From: Terrabacter terrigena
GTDB lineage: Bacteria; Actinomycetota; Actinomycetes; Actinomycetales; Dermatophilaceae
DNA length: 64,000 nucleotides
Direction: 5' to 3'
NCBI RefSeq assembly: GCF_042676085.1
Contig: NZ_JBHTKH010000001.1
Location: forward strand, 620,001 to 684,000
Of the stretch, positions 36,783-45,804 are shown one piece after another (position 1 is the first letter of the stretch; every line of letters starts with the position of its first letter). The translations under genes and the position numbers were made by a program. The notes beneath the pieces were generated by a model that worked only from the letters and a program-made list of their open reading frames with translations, was not told the DNA's origin and made no database searches.

Positions 36783-37982
36783 ATGATCGAGACACGCGAG
36801 TCTGGCACGGCCGCAATGGAACTGGGCGGCACACAGCCGATGACGTTGCCCGAGTCCGCGGGCGAGCTCGCCGAGGCCGTCGTCGATCACGCCGCCCTGG
36901 CAGCCAACGTTCGCACACTGCGCTCGGCCGCAGGGACGCAGCTCATGGCCGTCGTGAAGGCCGACGCGTTCGGCCACGGGGCGGCGCCGGTGGCGCGCAC
37001 GTGCCTCGCAGCCGGGGCGACCTGGCTCGGCGTGACCCGCGTGAGCGAGGCCCTGGAGCTGCGCCGGTCGGGCGTCGGCGCGCCCATTCTCGCGTGGCTC
37101 TTCGACCCGGCCCGGTCCGCGGAGGCAGTGGCGGCCGGAGTCGACCTCTCGGTGAGCAGTCCCGCCGACCTCGCCGCCGTCGCCCGTGTCTCCGGGGCCC
37201 CGCGCATCCACCTCAAGCTCGACACCGGTCTGCACCGCAGCGGATGCCCCGGTGAGGACTGGTCGCGGCTGGTGTCCGTCGCAGCCTCCCTCGAGTCGGC
37301 AGGGCGGGTTCGGGTCGCCGGCATCTGGTCGCACCTGTCCCACGGGGGCCGACCGGACGCCGTCCCCACCCACCGCCAGCTGCTCATGTTCCGCGTCGGC
37401 CTCGACCTCGCCCGGGCAGCCGGGCTGCGGCCGGAGGTGGTTCATCTCGCGAACACCGCTGCGGTACAGGCGAACGCACGCGACACGGCATACGACCTCG
37501 TACGCGTCGGGGCAGGCGTCTACGGAATCGGTGAGGGGCTGCGGCCTGCCCTCACCCTGCGTACGCGGGTCGTCCAGGTGCGGCGCGTGGCGGCGGGCCG
37601 CGGCGTCGGCTACGACCACGTCGGCCGCACCACTCGTGACACGCACCTCGCGCTGGTCCCCGTCGGCTACGCCGACGGGCTCCCCCGCGCCGCGACCGGG
37701 CGAGCGAGCATCTGGGTCGGCGGCCGCCGCGCACCGCTGATCGGACGAGTCTGCATGGACCAGGTCGTCGCCGACCTCGGCCCCGAGCCCGTGGCCGTCG
37801 GCACCGAGGTGGTCGTGCTGGGGCCGGGCGACCACGGGGAGCCGACCGCGCGGGACTGGGCCGCCTGGTCGGGGACCAACGAGCACGAGATCTACACGGG
37901 GATCGGCAGTCGCGTGGGTCGCCGGCACGTCGGCGCCGACTGGGCGGTCGACCGGAGCAGCAACGGAAGGGAGCAGTCATGA
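36783..37982 (+). CDS. alr: Alanine racemase
   Basis: A pyridoxal-phosphate enzyme that interconverts L- and D-alanine, 399 aa. PLP is held by Lys59 in VVKADAFGHG; the usual Tyr of this motif is Phe63. The second catalytic base is Tyr277 (GVGYDHVGR), and IGRVCMDQ (Met325) is conserved. About 30 extra residues precede the barrel; a start at ATG 36816 would remove 11 of them. Its stop overlaps the ligase start by 4 bp. A role as serine racemase (VanT-like) is possible but not supported by any residue I can point to. A palindrome shared with the two-component system lies just upstream. Confidence 0.92.
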   Translation: MIETRESGTAAMELGGTQPMTLPESAGELAEAVVDHAALAANVRTLRSAAGTQLMAVVKADAFGHGAAPVARTCLAAGATWLGVTRVSEALELRRSGVGAPILAWLFDPARSAEAVAAGVDLSVSSPADLAAVARVSGAPRIHLKLDTGLHRSGCPGEDWSRLVSVAASLESAGRVRVAGIWSHLSHGGRPDAVPTHRQLLMFRVGLDLARAAGLRPEVVHLANTAAVQANARDTAYDLVRVGAGVYGIGEGLRPALTLRTRVVQVRRVAAGRGVGYDHVGRTTRDTHLALVPVGYADGLPRAATGRASIWVGGRRAPLIGRVCMDQVVADLGPEPVAVGTEVVVLGPGDHGEPTARDWAAWSGTNEHEIYTGIGSRVGRRHVGADWAVDRSSNGREQS

Positions 37983-39007
37983 GGGTGGCCGTCATCCACG
38001 GCGGGACGAGCAGCGAGCACGACGTCTCGGTCGCGAGCGGCGAGGGCATCGCCGACGGTTTGCGCCGGGCGGGGCACGACGTGGTCCCCGTCCTCGTCGA
38101 CCGCGCTGGGGAGTGGCACACGCCCTACGGTGCGGGTCGGCTCGTCGCGGTGGACACGCTGCTCGGGTGCGATGTCGCGGTCCCGGCCCTGCACGGGGTT
38201 CTCGGCGAGGACGGGACGGTCCAGGGCTTCCTCGACGTGCTCGGCGTGCGCTACGTCGGCTCGCCCGTCGCCGCCAGCGCCGTGTGCCTCGACAAGCAGC
38301 TGACGAAGCTGGTCGTCGCCGGTGCGGGCGTGCCGGTCGCACCCGGTGTGCTCGTCCCCGTCGATCGGGCGCGGGCGGCGACGTGCTCGGCCGTGGAGCT
38401 CGACCGTGTCGCCGCGGACCTGGCTGCGGCCGGGCTCGTGGGCCCGGTCTTCGTCAAGCCCGTGCACGGCGGCTCCAGCATCGGGGTCACGCGGATCGCC
38501 ACGACCGGGCCGCCCGACCTCGCCCGCGCGCTGGGCGCTGCCCTCGAGGCCGGCAGCGACTCCGTGCTCGTCGAGGCCGAGGTGTGTGGCCTCGAGGTGG
38601 ACGTGCCGGTGCTCGAGCTGCCCGACGGTGAGGTGCGCTGTGGCCCTTCGTTGCTCGTCCAGAGCGACCCGGACGAGCCGTTCTTCACCGAGGCCGCCAA
38701 GTACGCGAGTGGTGCCACGCGGTTCGCGGTTCCGGCGCCGCTCGGCACGGAGCTCACCGAGCACCTCGAGCGGCTCGCCGCCACCGCCTACCGTGCCCTC
38801 GGCTGCCGGGGCCTGGCCCGTGTCGACTTCCTCGTCGGCAGCGAGGGCCCGGTGCTGAACGAGGTCAACACCTTTCCCGGGTTCACGCCGGCGTCGCAGT
38901 TCCCACGGATGTGGGCGGCCGCCGGGATCGGCTACCCGGCCCTCGTCGACCTGCTCGTTCGGACAGCGTCCACCGCGTCGGTGGGCGCCGTCGCAGCCCG
39001 GCCATGA
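37979..39007 (+). CDS. ddl: D-alanine--D-alanine ligase family protein
   Basis: An ATP-grasp ligase of 342 aa that joins two D-alanines, or D-alanine with another acceptor. Family marks are IHGGTSSEHDVS (Glu13 region), VFVKPVHGGSSIGV, the omega loop FFTEAAKYASGATRF (residues 235-249), and the Mg site FLVGSEGPVLNEVNTFPGFT. Tyr242 at the end of EAAKY matches the Tyr of DdlB that favours D-Ala as second substrate, and the VanA-type loop is absent. So a true D-Ala-D-Ala ligase is most likely; D-Ala-D-Ser cannot be fully excluded. Both neighbours overlap it by 4 bp. Confidence 0.9.
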   Translation: MRVAVIHGGTSSEHDVSVASGEGIADGLRRAGHDVVPVLVDRAGEWHTPYGAGRLVAVDTLLGCDVAVPALHGVLGEDGTVQGFLDVLGVRYVGSPVAASAVCLDKQLTKLVVAGAGVPVAPGVLVPVDRARAATCSAVELDRVAADLAAAGLVGPVFVKPVHGGSSIGVTRIATTGPPDLARALGAALEAGSDSVLVEAEVCGLEVDVPVLELPDGEVRCGPSLLVQSDPDEPFFTEAAKYASGATRFAVPAPLGTELTEHLERLAATAYRALGCRGLARVDFLVGSEGPVLNEVNTFPGFTPASQFPRMWAAAGIGYPALVDLLVRTASTASVGAVAARP

Positions 39008-39753
39008 CCAGCCCTGCCATGACCGGCCCGGCCGCGAGCTCCCTGACCACGACGTCCGGCCCGCCCCTGCTGTCCGACCCGCGTGTCCGCGGGATCCGTG
39101 TCGTCGACGACGGCTCCCCGATGGTCGACGTGGCGAGCGCGGGGGTCCGGGTCGAGCCGGCCGCGCCGGCACCACCGCCCGGCCTCGGGCTCGAGTGGGT
39201 CGCGGCGCCGGCCCGGTCGCACCGTCTGGTGCGCCGGACGCTGGCCGACCGGCTCGGCGAGGCGCAGGCGACCCTCCCCGATGGGCTGCACCTGCTCGTC
39301 GTCGAGGGGCTGCGGCCGGCGGGGGCGCAGGGGGCGATCCATGCGGCATACCGCCGTCGCATCGCGGACGAGCAGCCCTGGCTCGGTGCCGACGAGATCG
39401 ACCGTCTGACGAGCCGGTTCGTCGCGCCGCCGACGAACGCACCCCACGTGAGCGGTGCCGCCGTCGACATCACGCTCGTCGATCCGGGCGGCGAGCGGCT
39501 CGACCTCGGCACCCCCGTCGACGCAACCCCGGAGGAGAGCGCGGGGGCGTGCTACTTCGACTCCCAGGGCATCAGTTCTCAGGCCCGGCAGCTGCGCTCC
39601 GTGCTCGCGCTGGCGCTCGGCCGCGCCGGACTCGTCAACTACCCGACCGAGTGGTGGCACTGGTCGTTCGGCGACCGGTACTGGGCCCACGTCACGGGGG
39701 CGCCGTTCGCGATCCACGGGCCGGTCGACCGCGACCCGACGCCGGCACGCTGA
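39004..39753 (+). CDS. VanX-like D-alanyl-D-alanine dipeptidase (M15D)
   Basis: A zinc dipeptidase of 249 aa. Zinc ligands and catalytic residues align with VanX by spacing: His148 and Asp155 (HVSGAAVD), Glu216 and His219 (EWWHW), and Arg104 (EGLRP). VanX itself is about 202 aa; the extra length is at the N-terminus. ATG at 39004 overlaps the ligase stop (ATGA). VanX removes D-Ala-D-Ala so that a modified precursor can be used under glycopeptide stress; other relatives recycle dipeptide from cell-wall turnover. No signal peptide is seen, so a cytoplasmic role is expected. Pairing with a normal-looking ligase is a paradox. Confidence 0.88.
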   Translation: MTSPAMTGPAASSLTTTSGPPLLSDPRVRGIRVVDDGSPMVDVASAGVRVEPAAPAPPPGLGLEWVAAPARSHRLVRRTLADRLGEAQATLPDGLHLLVVEGLRPAGAQGAIHAAYRRRIADEQPWLGADEIDRLTSRFVAPPTNAPHVSGAAVDITLVDPGGERLDLGTPVDATPEESAGACYFDSQGISSQARQLRSVLALALGRAGLVNYPTEWWHWSFGDRYWAHVTGAPFAIHGPVDRDPTPAR

Positions 39754-39763
39754 GGTGACCGGC

Positions 39764-40108
39764 TCAGCGACCCAGCTCGGCCAGGCGCAGCGCGACGATC
39801 CTCTCGAGCACGGCATCGGGCACCGGGCGGTCGACGGAGAAGCGGATGGTGCCCTTGCTCAGCGAGAAGCCGTCGAGGTCGGTTGCCACCGCATCGACGA
39901 CGGCCGGGCTGAAGGGGAAGACCGACAGGTGCTTCGCGGCAGCGGCGATGCCGACGAGCGGGCGTCCCTCGAGGCGCAGGGCCGGCATGCCGTAGCTCGT
40001 GCCCTCCTCCGCCTCGGGGACGACGCGCCGAGCGACGTCGACGACGTGCTGCAGGGCTGAGCGCTGGTCCGGCTCGAGCCCGGCCAGGTAGTCACCGATC
40101 GTTCCCAC
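39764..40108 (-). CDS. DUF1801-like protein (YdhG/YdeI fold)
   Basis: A 114-aa protein from GTG 40108 (GTIGDYLAGLEPDQRSALQHV). Visible marks are VPEAEEGTSYGMPALRLEGRPLVGIAAAAKHLSVFPF and FSLSKGTIRFSVDRPVP, which place it in the small SCP-/iron-chaperone-like family that includes DUF1801. Function unknown. It is convergent with the vanX-like gene (10 bp apart) and divergent from the HIT-like gene (110 bp gap). Confidence 0.8.
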   Translation of the reverse strand: MGTIGDYLAGLEPDQRSALQHVVDVARRVVPEAEEGTSYGMPALRLEGRPLVGIAAAAKHLSVFPFSPAVVDAVATDLDGFSLSKGTIRFSVDRPVPDAVLERIVALRLAELGR

Positions 40109-40218
40109 GTAGCCGATCGTGCCACCGTCGGCCTCGACCGGGGCACGATCCGCCGGGCCCGATCCGCCGGGCCGGCTCACGCCCGGCGCACGGGTGCGCC
40201 ACCCGGCATACTGACGGG

Positions 40219-40974
40219 GTGACCGAGCCCGGCGCCGACCCCACCCACCCGCCCGCACCCGACGACCACACCGACACGGTGAGTGCGCCGCCCACGGAGG
40301 CGGAGTCCGTGGAGGACTACTACGCCCGCATCGCGGCCGCCGCCCGTGAGGACGGACGGCTGCCCGTGGCGGTCGAGGAGATGCCCGGGTGGGACATCTA
40401 CCCGTACGAGCTGGAGGGCCTGCGGCTCAAGCCCGTGCGGCCCCCTGCCGACGAGGAGCCACCGCGCCGCGGTGAGCAGGCCGCGGACTGCCACTGCGCC
40501 CTGGGCTTCGACGACACCGACGAGCGGGTGGTCTGGACGAACTCCCGCTGGCGGCTGACGCTGTCACGCGACACCGGTCTGCCCGTGATGCTCATGCTCA
40601 CACCGGTCGCGCACCACGACCTGCCCTCGCTGCCGGGCGAGCTCGCGGCGGAGATGGGCCAGCTCATCGTCGCGATCTCCGACGCCGTCGAGCACGTGCC
40701 CACGGTGGGCCGCGTGCAGCTCGCGAAGTACGGCGACGGTGGCGCACACCTGCACCTGTTCTTCCTCGGCAGGCCGGCGCGGATGCTGCAGTTCCGGGGG
40801 TCGCCGCTCATCGACTGGGAGGAGAACCTCCCGCGCGTGCCGCTCGAGGTGCTCCAGGCCAACGCGCGCGTCGTCGCCGAGCGCATGGTCGTGCACGTCG
40901 GAGGACGCGCGGGCGCCCTCGGCCGCCAGAGCGCCGGACGCCGCCACCACGACGTCGTGCCCGGATCCGCATGA
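40219..40974 (+). CDS. HIT-like fold protein
   Basis: A 251-aa protein. The first 60 residues are acidic and disordered-looking. The C-terminal half has the HIT-like pattern: WTNSRWRLTLSRDTGLPVMLML, then GRVQLAKYGDGGAHLHLFFLGRP, where His-Leu-His sits in the place of the nucleotide-binding histidine triad. The third histidine of a classic triad (HxHxH) is replaced by Phe, so hydrolase activity is uncertain. GTG start. I do not know its substrate. Confidence 0.6.
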   Translation: MTEPGADPTHPPAPDDHTDTVSAPPTEAESVEDYYARIAAAAREDGRLPVAVEEMPGWDIYPYELEGLRLKPVRPPADEEPPRRGEQAADCHCALGFDDTDERVVWTNSRWRLTLSRDTGLPVMLMLTPVAHHDLPSLPGELAAEMGQLIVAISDAVEHVPTVGRVQLAKYGDGGAHLHLFFLGRPARMLQFRGSPLIDWEENLPRVPLEVLQANARVVAERMVVHVGGRAGALGRQSAGRRHHDVVPGSA

Positions 40975-41126
40975 AGGCTCGCCGCCTCGCCTGCACGTAG
41001 GTGCAGTGGTCACCCTCACACGGGCCGACGACCCATCGTGGTCCCCCCTTCGACGGTCCGCTGTCCCCCTGCACGGCTCCCGGCAGCCGGATCCGGTTCC
41101 GTCGCCCCGACCGGCAGCGGGCGGGC

Positions 41127-42701
41127 TCAGCCGCTGTGGTGCGTGGGCCGCTCGAAGAAGAGCACGGCCACGACGCCGACGAGCAGCACCGCCGCCGGGA
41201 GCAGCATCGACTGCGCCATGGCGTCCGAGAAGCCGTCGGCGATGCGGGCCGGCATCGCGCCCCCGCCGGCCTGCTGCACCGACCCGGACGACAGCTCCAG
41301 CCCGGGCAGGTTGGCGGCCATGCGTGCCTCGATCACCGCGGCGATGGCGGCGCTGCCGAGCACGGCACCGACCTGGCGCGTCGTGTTGTAGACGCCGGCG
41401 CCGGCGCCGGCCGACGACATCGGCAGGTTGCGGGTGGCGGTGGCCGCGAGGGGACCCCACATGAACGCGCTGCCGACGCCCATGAGGGCCATCGGCAGCA
41501 GCAGCTGCCAGATCGCCGTCTCGGGGTGCATGACCGCGGCCACCCAGAAGAGCGAGGCCGAGGTGAGCCCGAGCCCCACGGGAGCCAGCAGCTTCGGGTG
41601 AACCTTGTCGGTCAGGCGGCCGCCCACCGGGGCGAGCGCGCCCGAGATGACCGCCATCGGCGCCAGCAGCAGCGCCGACGCCGTCGGGCTCAGGCCACGG
41701 ACCGCCTGCGCGTAGAGCATGAAGGGGAAGGCCATCGCGGTGATCGCGAAACCGACCGTCGTGATGCCGATGTTGGAGACGGAGAAGTTGCGGTCGCGGA
41801 AGAGGCCCAGCGGGACGAGCGGCTCGTTCGTGTTGCGGGACTGCCAGACCAGGAAGAGGCCGAAGACCACGATGCCCACGCCGATGAGGAGCGGCACCGA
41901 CACGAACCCGGAGATCGCGCCCCAGTCGTAGGTCTCGCCCTCCTGCACCCCGAAGACGATGAGGAACATGCCGACCGCCGACAGCGCGACCCCCACCCAG
42001 TCGAAGGCGTGGCTGCGGGTGTCGAGCCGGGGCACGAGCCGTGCGGCGAGGACGAAGGCGATGATGCCGACCGGCACGTTGATGAAGAAGATCCACTCCC
42101 AGCCCGGGCCGTCGACGAGCAGACCGCCGACCACGGGGCCGACGAGGATCGCGACACCGGCGGTCGCGCCCCACAACGCCATGGCCTGCCCGCGCGAGGC
42201 GGCTGGGAAGGTGCGGGTGATGACGGCCATGGTCTGGGGCGTCAGCATCGAGGCACCGAGGCCCTGCACGACCCGCGCGACGATGAGGCCGGTTATGGTG
42301 TCCGTCAGTCCGCACCAGAGCGAGGCCAGGGTGAAGATGGCCAGGCCGGCGAGGTAGACGTTCTTCGGGCCGAAGCGGTCGCCGAGCCGCCCGGTGATGA
42401 GCAGAGGCGTGGCGTACGCGAGCAGGTAGGCGCTGGTCACCCAGATGACGCTGTTGACGTCGGTGTCGAGCCCACGCAGGATCGCCGGCGTCGCCACCGA
42501 GACGATCGTCGAGTCGACGAGGATCATGAAGAAGCCGATGACCATGGCCCACAGCGCCGGCCACGGGTTGTGGTCGGCGGGCACGCCACCGGGGGGCACC
42601 GTCGCCGCCGCTGCGGCCGGCCGGGAGGATCCCCGGGGGCCGGTCACCCTCGTGTCTCCCGTCGTTCCGGTCGCCCCTGTCGTGCTCTCGTCACCGGCCA
42701 C
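41127..42701 (-). CDS. MFS drug exporter, EmrB/QacA (DHA2) type
   Basis: A 524-aa transporter with about 14 membrane helices. DHA2 marks are VDSTIVSVATPAI in the first helix, RLGDRFGPKNVYL (motif A) after the second, and a long C-terminal half with two central extra helices. I start at GTG 42701 because a perfect AAGGAGG lies 5 bases upstream; the longer frame from 42728 lacks one. The first 35 residues are Thr/Gly/Pro-rich and cytoplasmic. It probably exports hydrophobic drugs or dyes by proton antiport. No regulator gene is adjacent. Confidence 0.88.
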   Translation of the reverse strand: MAGDESTTGATGTTGDTRVTGPRGSSRPAAAAATVPPGGVPADHNPWPALWAMVIGFFMILVDSTIVSVATPAILRGLDTDVNSVIWVTSAYLLAYATPLLITGRLGDRFGPKNVYLAGLAIFTLASLWCGLTDTITGLIVARVVQGLGASMLTPQTMAVITRTFPAASRGQAMALWGATAGVAILVGPVVGGLLVDGPGWEWIFFINVPVGIIAFVLAARLVPRLDTRSHAFDWVGVALSAVGMFLIVFGVQEGETYDWGAISGFVSVPLLIGVGIVVFGLFLVWQSRNTNEPLVPLGLFRDRNFSVSNIGITTVGFAITAMAFPFMLYAQAVRGLSPTASALLLAPMAVISGALAPVGGRLTDKVHPKLLAPVGLGLTSASLFWVAAVMHPETAIWQLLLPMALMGVGSAFMWGPLAATATRNLPMSSAGAGAGVYNTTRQVGAVLGSAAIAAVIEARMAANLPGLELSSGSVQQAGGGAMPARIADGFSDAMAQSMLLPAAVLLVGVVAVLFFERPTHHSG

Positions 42702-42872
42702 GACTGCCTCCTTCTGCTGGTCCTGCACGCCACCGTCGATTCTTCACCCGGGCACCGACAGCCGTCACGCCACAGCGCGACCACGCCACACGCGCCGGCC
42801 CACCGGCGACCCACCGATGAGCCACCGACGACCCTCGGACGGCCCGGGACCACGACGGCGGGGGCCGCCGCC

Positions 42873-44303
42873 TCAGGTCCAGCGGGTCGAGAGCCACATC
42901 GGGTCGTGGCCCGTCAGCGGCACCATCCGCCACGTCAGGTCGGCGTCGGCGCTGCGCAGCCGGGCCTCGACGCGGAAGCGGTGGGGCGTCTCGATCGCGA
43001 TGACCTCGGCGCGAAAGGTGTCCTCGTCGACCCAGCCCCCGCTGGCGACGACGGGGAGCGTCGCCCCGGCGGCGACGAGCTCGCTCTCGCGCCAGGCTCC
43101 CACCCCCACGGGGACCCGCAGCCACTCGCCCCGGCGGGCCAGGCCCAGGACGAGCTCGGCGCCCTCGCGGGTGACCGAGACGGCCGCGTAGTCGGGAGCC
43201 AGGTCGGAGGAGCTCGAACGGTTGAACTCGGCGTGGTCGGGCCCCAGGGCCTCGCCCGTCATGGCCGGGATCTCGAGGCCGGCCAGGCGCTCGGCGAGCG
43301 CGGCCTCCGCAGCCGCGGAACCGGGCGCACCGATCGCGGGCACGAGGTGTTCCCACAGTGCGTCGAGCGTCGACTGCATGCGCTGCTGCTCGGCCGTGAC
43401 GGCCACGACGGTGTCGTGCTCGGGAAGCACCACGAGGAACTGCCCGTAGGCGCCGTCGCCACGGAAACCGAAGCGCTGCATCCAGAACGAGTAGCCGTAG
43501 CCGCGCCGCCAGTCCTCGTCGGCGCCGGGGTCCTCGTTGAGCGGCCCGAACGCGCGGGTGGCCTCGTCGACCCACGCCTCCGACAGCAGCTGTCGACCGT
43601 TCCAGCGACCCCGGTCGAGATAGAGCTGGGCGACCGAGGCGATCGTCTCGGTCGTCAGGTGCGACCCCGTGAACCCGAGCTCGCGTCCGAGAGGGTCGCG
43701 GTGCCACGGGATGCTCTCCTGCACCCCGAGCGGCACGAGCAGGCGCGGATGGAGGACGTCGGCGACTCCGCCGCCGGTCAGCTGCCGCACGATGACGGCG
43801 AGCACGTACGTCGCAACCTGGTTGTAGGCGAAGACGGTGCCGGGGTCACGCGTCGGAGTCGTCGCGAAGACGCGAGGCACCCAGTCGCCGGCGGCGTCGA
43901 AGTCGTAGCCGTTCATCCGGTCGAACACGTGCGTCCACGCGTCCTCCTCGTGACCGACGGTCATCGACAGGCAGTGCCGCACGCGCACGTCGTCCCAGCC
44001 GGGGGCGACCGCGTTCGGGTCGAGCTCCGGGAAGTGGTCGAGGACGCGGTCGTCGAGCGACAGGCGGCCCTCCTGCGCGAGGAAGCCGACAGCCGTGGCC
44101 GTCAGCGTCTTCGAGAGGGAGTACGCGAGGTGGACGCGGTCGGCGGCATACGGCCGCCACCACCCCTCCGCGACGACGTGCCCGTGGCGTACGACCATCA
44201 GGCTGTGCAGACCGAGGTGCTCTCGTTCCACGGCGTCGACGAGGTCGAGGATTCCTGAGGCGTCGACGCCCTGGGCCGACGGGGTGCTGCGGGGAAGGGT
44301 CAC
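42873..44303 (-). CDS. Serine hydrolase of the beta-lactamase class C / esterase family
   Basis: A 476-aa protein with the penicillin-binding fold in the N-terminal part (about 25-350) and a separate C-terminal beta domain. Catalytic Ser62 and Lys65 form SxxK (YSLSKT); Tyr160 (FAYNQ) is the likely base; a late YGQFLVVLPEHDT covers the third motif region. No signal peptide is seen, so a cytoplasmic esterase or peptidase role is more likely than antibiotic resistance. The GTG start at 44303 lacks a clear ribosome-binding site. Confidence 0.82.
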   Translation of the reverse strand: MTLPRSTPSAQGVDASGILDLVDAVEREHLGLHSLMVVRHGHVVAEGWWRPYAADRVHLAYSLSKTLTATAVGFLAQEGRLSLDDRVLDHFPELDPNAVAPGWDDVRVRHCLSMTVGHEEDAWTHVFDRMNGYDFDAAGDWVPRVFATTPTRDPGTVFAYNQVATYVLAVIVRQLTGGGVADVLHPRLLVPLGVQESIPWHRDPLGRELGFTGSHLTTETIASVAQLYLDRGRWNGRQLLSEAWVDEATRAFGPLNEDPGADEDWRRGYGYSFWMQRFGFRGDGAYGQFLVVLPEHDTVVAVTAEQQRMQSTLDALWEHLVPAIGAPGSAAAEAALAERLAGLEIPAMTGEALGPDHAEFNRSSSSDLAPDYAAVSVTREGAELVLGLARRGEWLRVPVGVGAWRESELVAAGATLPVVASGGWVDEDTFRAEVIAIETPHRFRVEARLRSADADLTWRMVPLTGHDPMWLSTRWT

Positions 44304-44380
44304 GAGCGTGAGGCTACGCGTCGCCGTCGCCGGATGGGGAGAGCGGCCGTGGCGCCGTTCGGCGCGTCAGCAGGCCGGTG

Positions 44381-45235
44381 TCAGACCGAGACGTCGAGGG
44401 GGGCGTATGCCGCCCCGACCGCCTCGAGGGCGGCCTTGCCACCGTCGATGGCGGTGAGGATCCACAGGCCGTCCTCGCGGACGGCGACCGAGTGCTCCGA
44501 GTGCGCCGCGCGCGACCCGTCGGCGGTGACGACGGTCCACTCGTCGCCGAGCACCTTGGTGTCGGTCGAGCCGAGCGTGATCATCGGCTCGATCGCACCC
44601 GTGAAGCCGTCGACGAGCTTCGGGCCTGTCTCGCGCACCGCGTAGTTCGGGATCTGGGGGTCCATGTGCATCTGGGTGCCGATGCCGTGGCCGACGTACT
44701 CGTCGATGACGCCGTACGCGTTGCCGTCGCGCGCCGCAGCCGCCTCGATACTCGCCTCCACCGCGTCGCCCACGGCGTAGAGCCGGCCGCCGACCTGCAT
44801 GGCCGCGATGCCGGCGTAGAGGCTCGCCTCGGTGGCGTCGATGAGCGCGAGGTCCTCGGGGCGCCCGGCCTCGGGCCCGCCGACGACGGCGGTGAAGGCC
44901 GCGTCGCCGTTCCAGCCCTTGACCTCGGCGCCGCAGTCGATGGAGACGATGTCGCCCGCCTCGAGCACGCGCGAACGGGGGATGCCGTGGACGACCTCGT
45001 CGTTGACGCTCGTGCAGAGCGTGTGGCTGTAGCCGGGCACGAGCTGGAAGTTCGGGATGCCGCCGTGGCTGCGGATGAACTCCTCGGCGAGGCGGTCGAG
45101 CTCGAGCGTGGTGACGCCGGGGCGCACCTCGCCCGCGAGCATCTCGAGGGTGCGCCCGACGAGCAGCCCCGCCTCACGCATGAGGAGGAGCTGCTCGTCG
45201 GTGCGGCCCTGGAGCCGGCCTCGGCGTCCGAACAT
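44381..45235 (-). CDS. map: Methionine aminopeptidase, type I
   Basis: Removes the initiator Met from new proteins, 284 aa. Metal ligands are spread in the usual order: Asp and Asp in SIDCGAEVKGWNGDAAFT, His in GHGIGTQMHMDP, Glu in GAIEPMITLG and a final Glu in HSEHSVAVREDG. Its ATG overlaps the adk stop (TGATG). It ends the secY-adk-map operon. Confidence 0.97.
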   Translation of the reverse strand: MFGRRGRLQGRTDEQLLLMREAGLLVGRTLEMLAGEVRPGVTTLELDRLAEEFIRSHGGIPNFQLVPGYSHTLCTSVNDEVVHGIPRSRVLEAGDIVSIDCGAEVKGWNGDAAFTAVVGGPEAGRPEDLALIDATEASLYAGIAAMQVGGRLYAVGDAVEASIEAAAARDGNAYGVIDEYVGHGIGTQMHMDPQIPNYAVRETGPKLVDGFTGAIEPMITLGSTDTKVLGDEWTVVTADGSRAAHSEHSVAVREDGLWILTAIDGGKAALEAVGAAYAPLDVSV

Positions 45236-45804
45236 CAGGCGTGCTGGGGCAGGGCGGCGATGACGCGGTCGGTGACCTCGTCGACCTCACCCATGCCGTC
45301 GACCTTCACGAGGAGGCCGACCTGGTCGTAGTGGTGTGCCAGTGGAGCGGTCTCCTTGCGGTAGATCGCCTGGCGCTCGCGGATGACGTCTTCGGTGTCG
45401 TCGGCACGGCCCTCGGTCTCGGCCCGCCTGAGCAGGCGCTCGACGATGGCGTCCTCGTCGACCTCGAGCTCGAGGACGGCGTCGAGGGCGTGACCGTGGC
45501 GCGCGAGCATCGCGTCGAGCGCGTCGACCTGGCCCGAGGTGCGCGGGTAGCCGTCGAGGAGGAAGCCGTGGGTGGCGTCGTCCCAGGAGAGGCGGTCCTC
45601 GACGATCTCGTTGGTGATGTCGTCGGAGACGTAGCCACCGGACTTGATGATCTCGTCGACCTTGACGCCCAGCGGGGTCTGGTCCTTGATGTTGGCGCGG
45701 AAGATGTCGCCGGTCGAGATGGCCGGGATGCCGAGCCGGTCGGCGATCCGCGCCGCCTGGGTGCCCTTACCGGCACCGGGCGGGCCGAGGATGATCAGTC
45801 GCAT
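45235..45804 (-). CDS. adk: Adenylate kinase
   Basis: Converts AMP and ATP to two ADP, 189 aa. The P-loop is GPPGAGKGTQ (residues 7-16). It is the short type: the LID domain is a small loop without the zinc-binding insertion, as in many actinobacteria. It begins immediately after the secY stop codon, with no gap. Confidence 0.98.
   Translation of the reverse strand: MRLIILGPPGAGKGTQAARIADRLGIPAISTGDIFRANIKDQTPLGVKVDEIIKSGGYVSDDITNEIVEDRLSWDDATHGFLLDGYPRTSGQVDALDAMLARHGHALDAVLELEVDEDAIVERLLRRAETEGRADDTEDVIRERQAIYRKETAPLAHHYDQVGLLVKVDGMGEVDEVTDRVIAALPQHA

Noticed and set aside
36783..39753. Calling the alr-ddl-vanX set a vancomycin-resistance operon
   Set aside because: No VanH-type dehydrogenase is present and the ligase has a Ddl-type omega loop, so resistance is only a hypothesis.
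44352..44365. Small GCGCC/GGCGC hairpin after map
   Set aside because: Five base pairs only; in 70% GC DNA this is expected by chance, so I do not call it a terminator.
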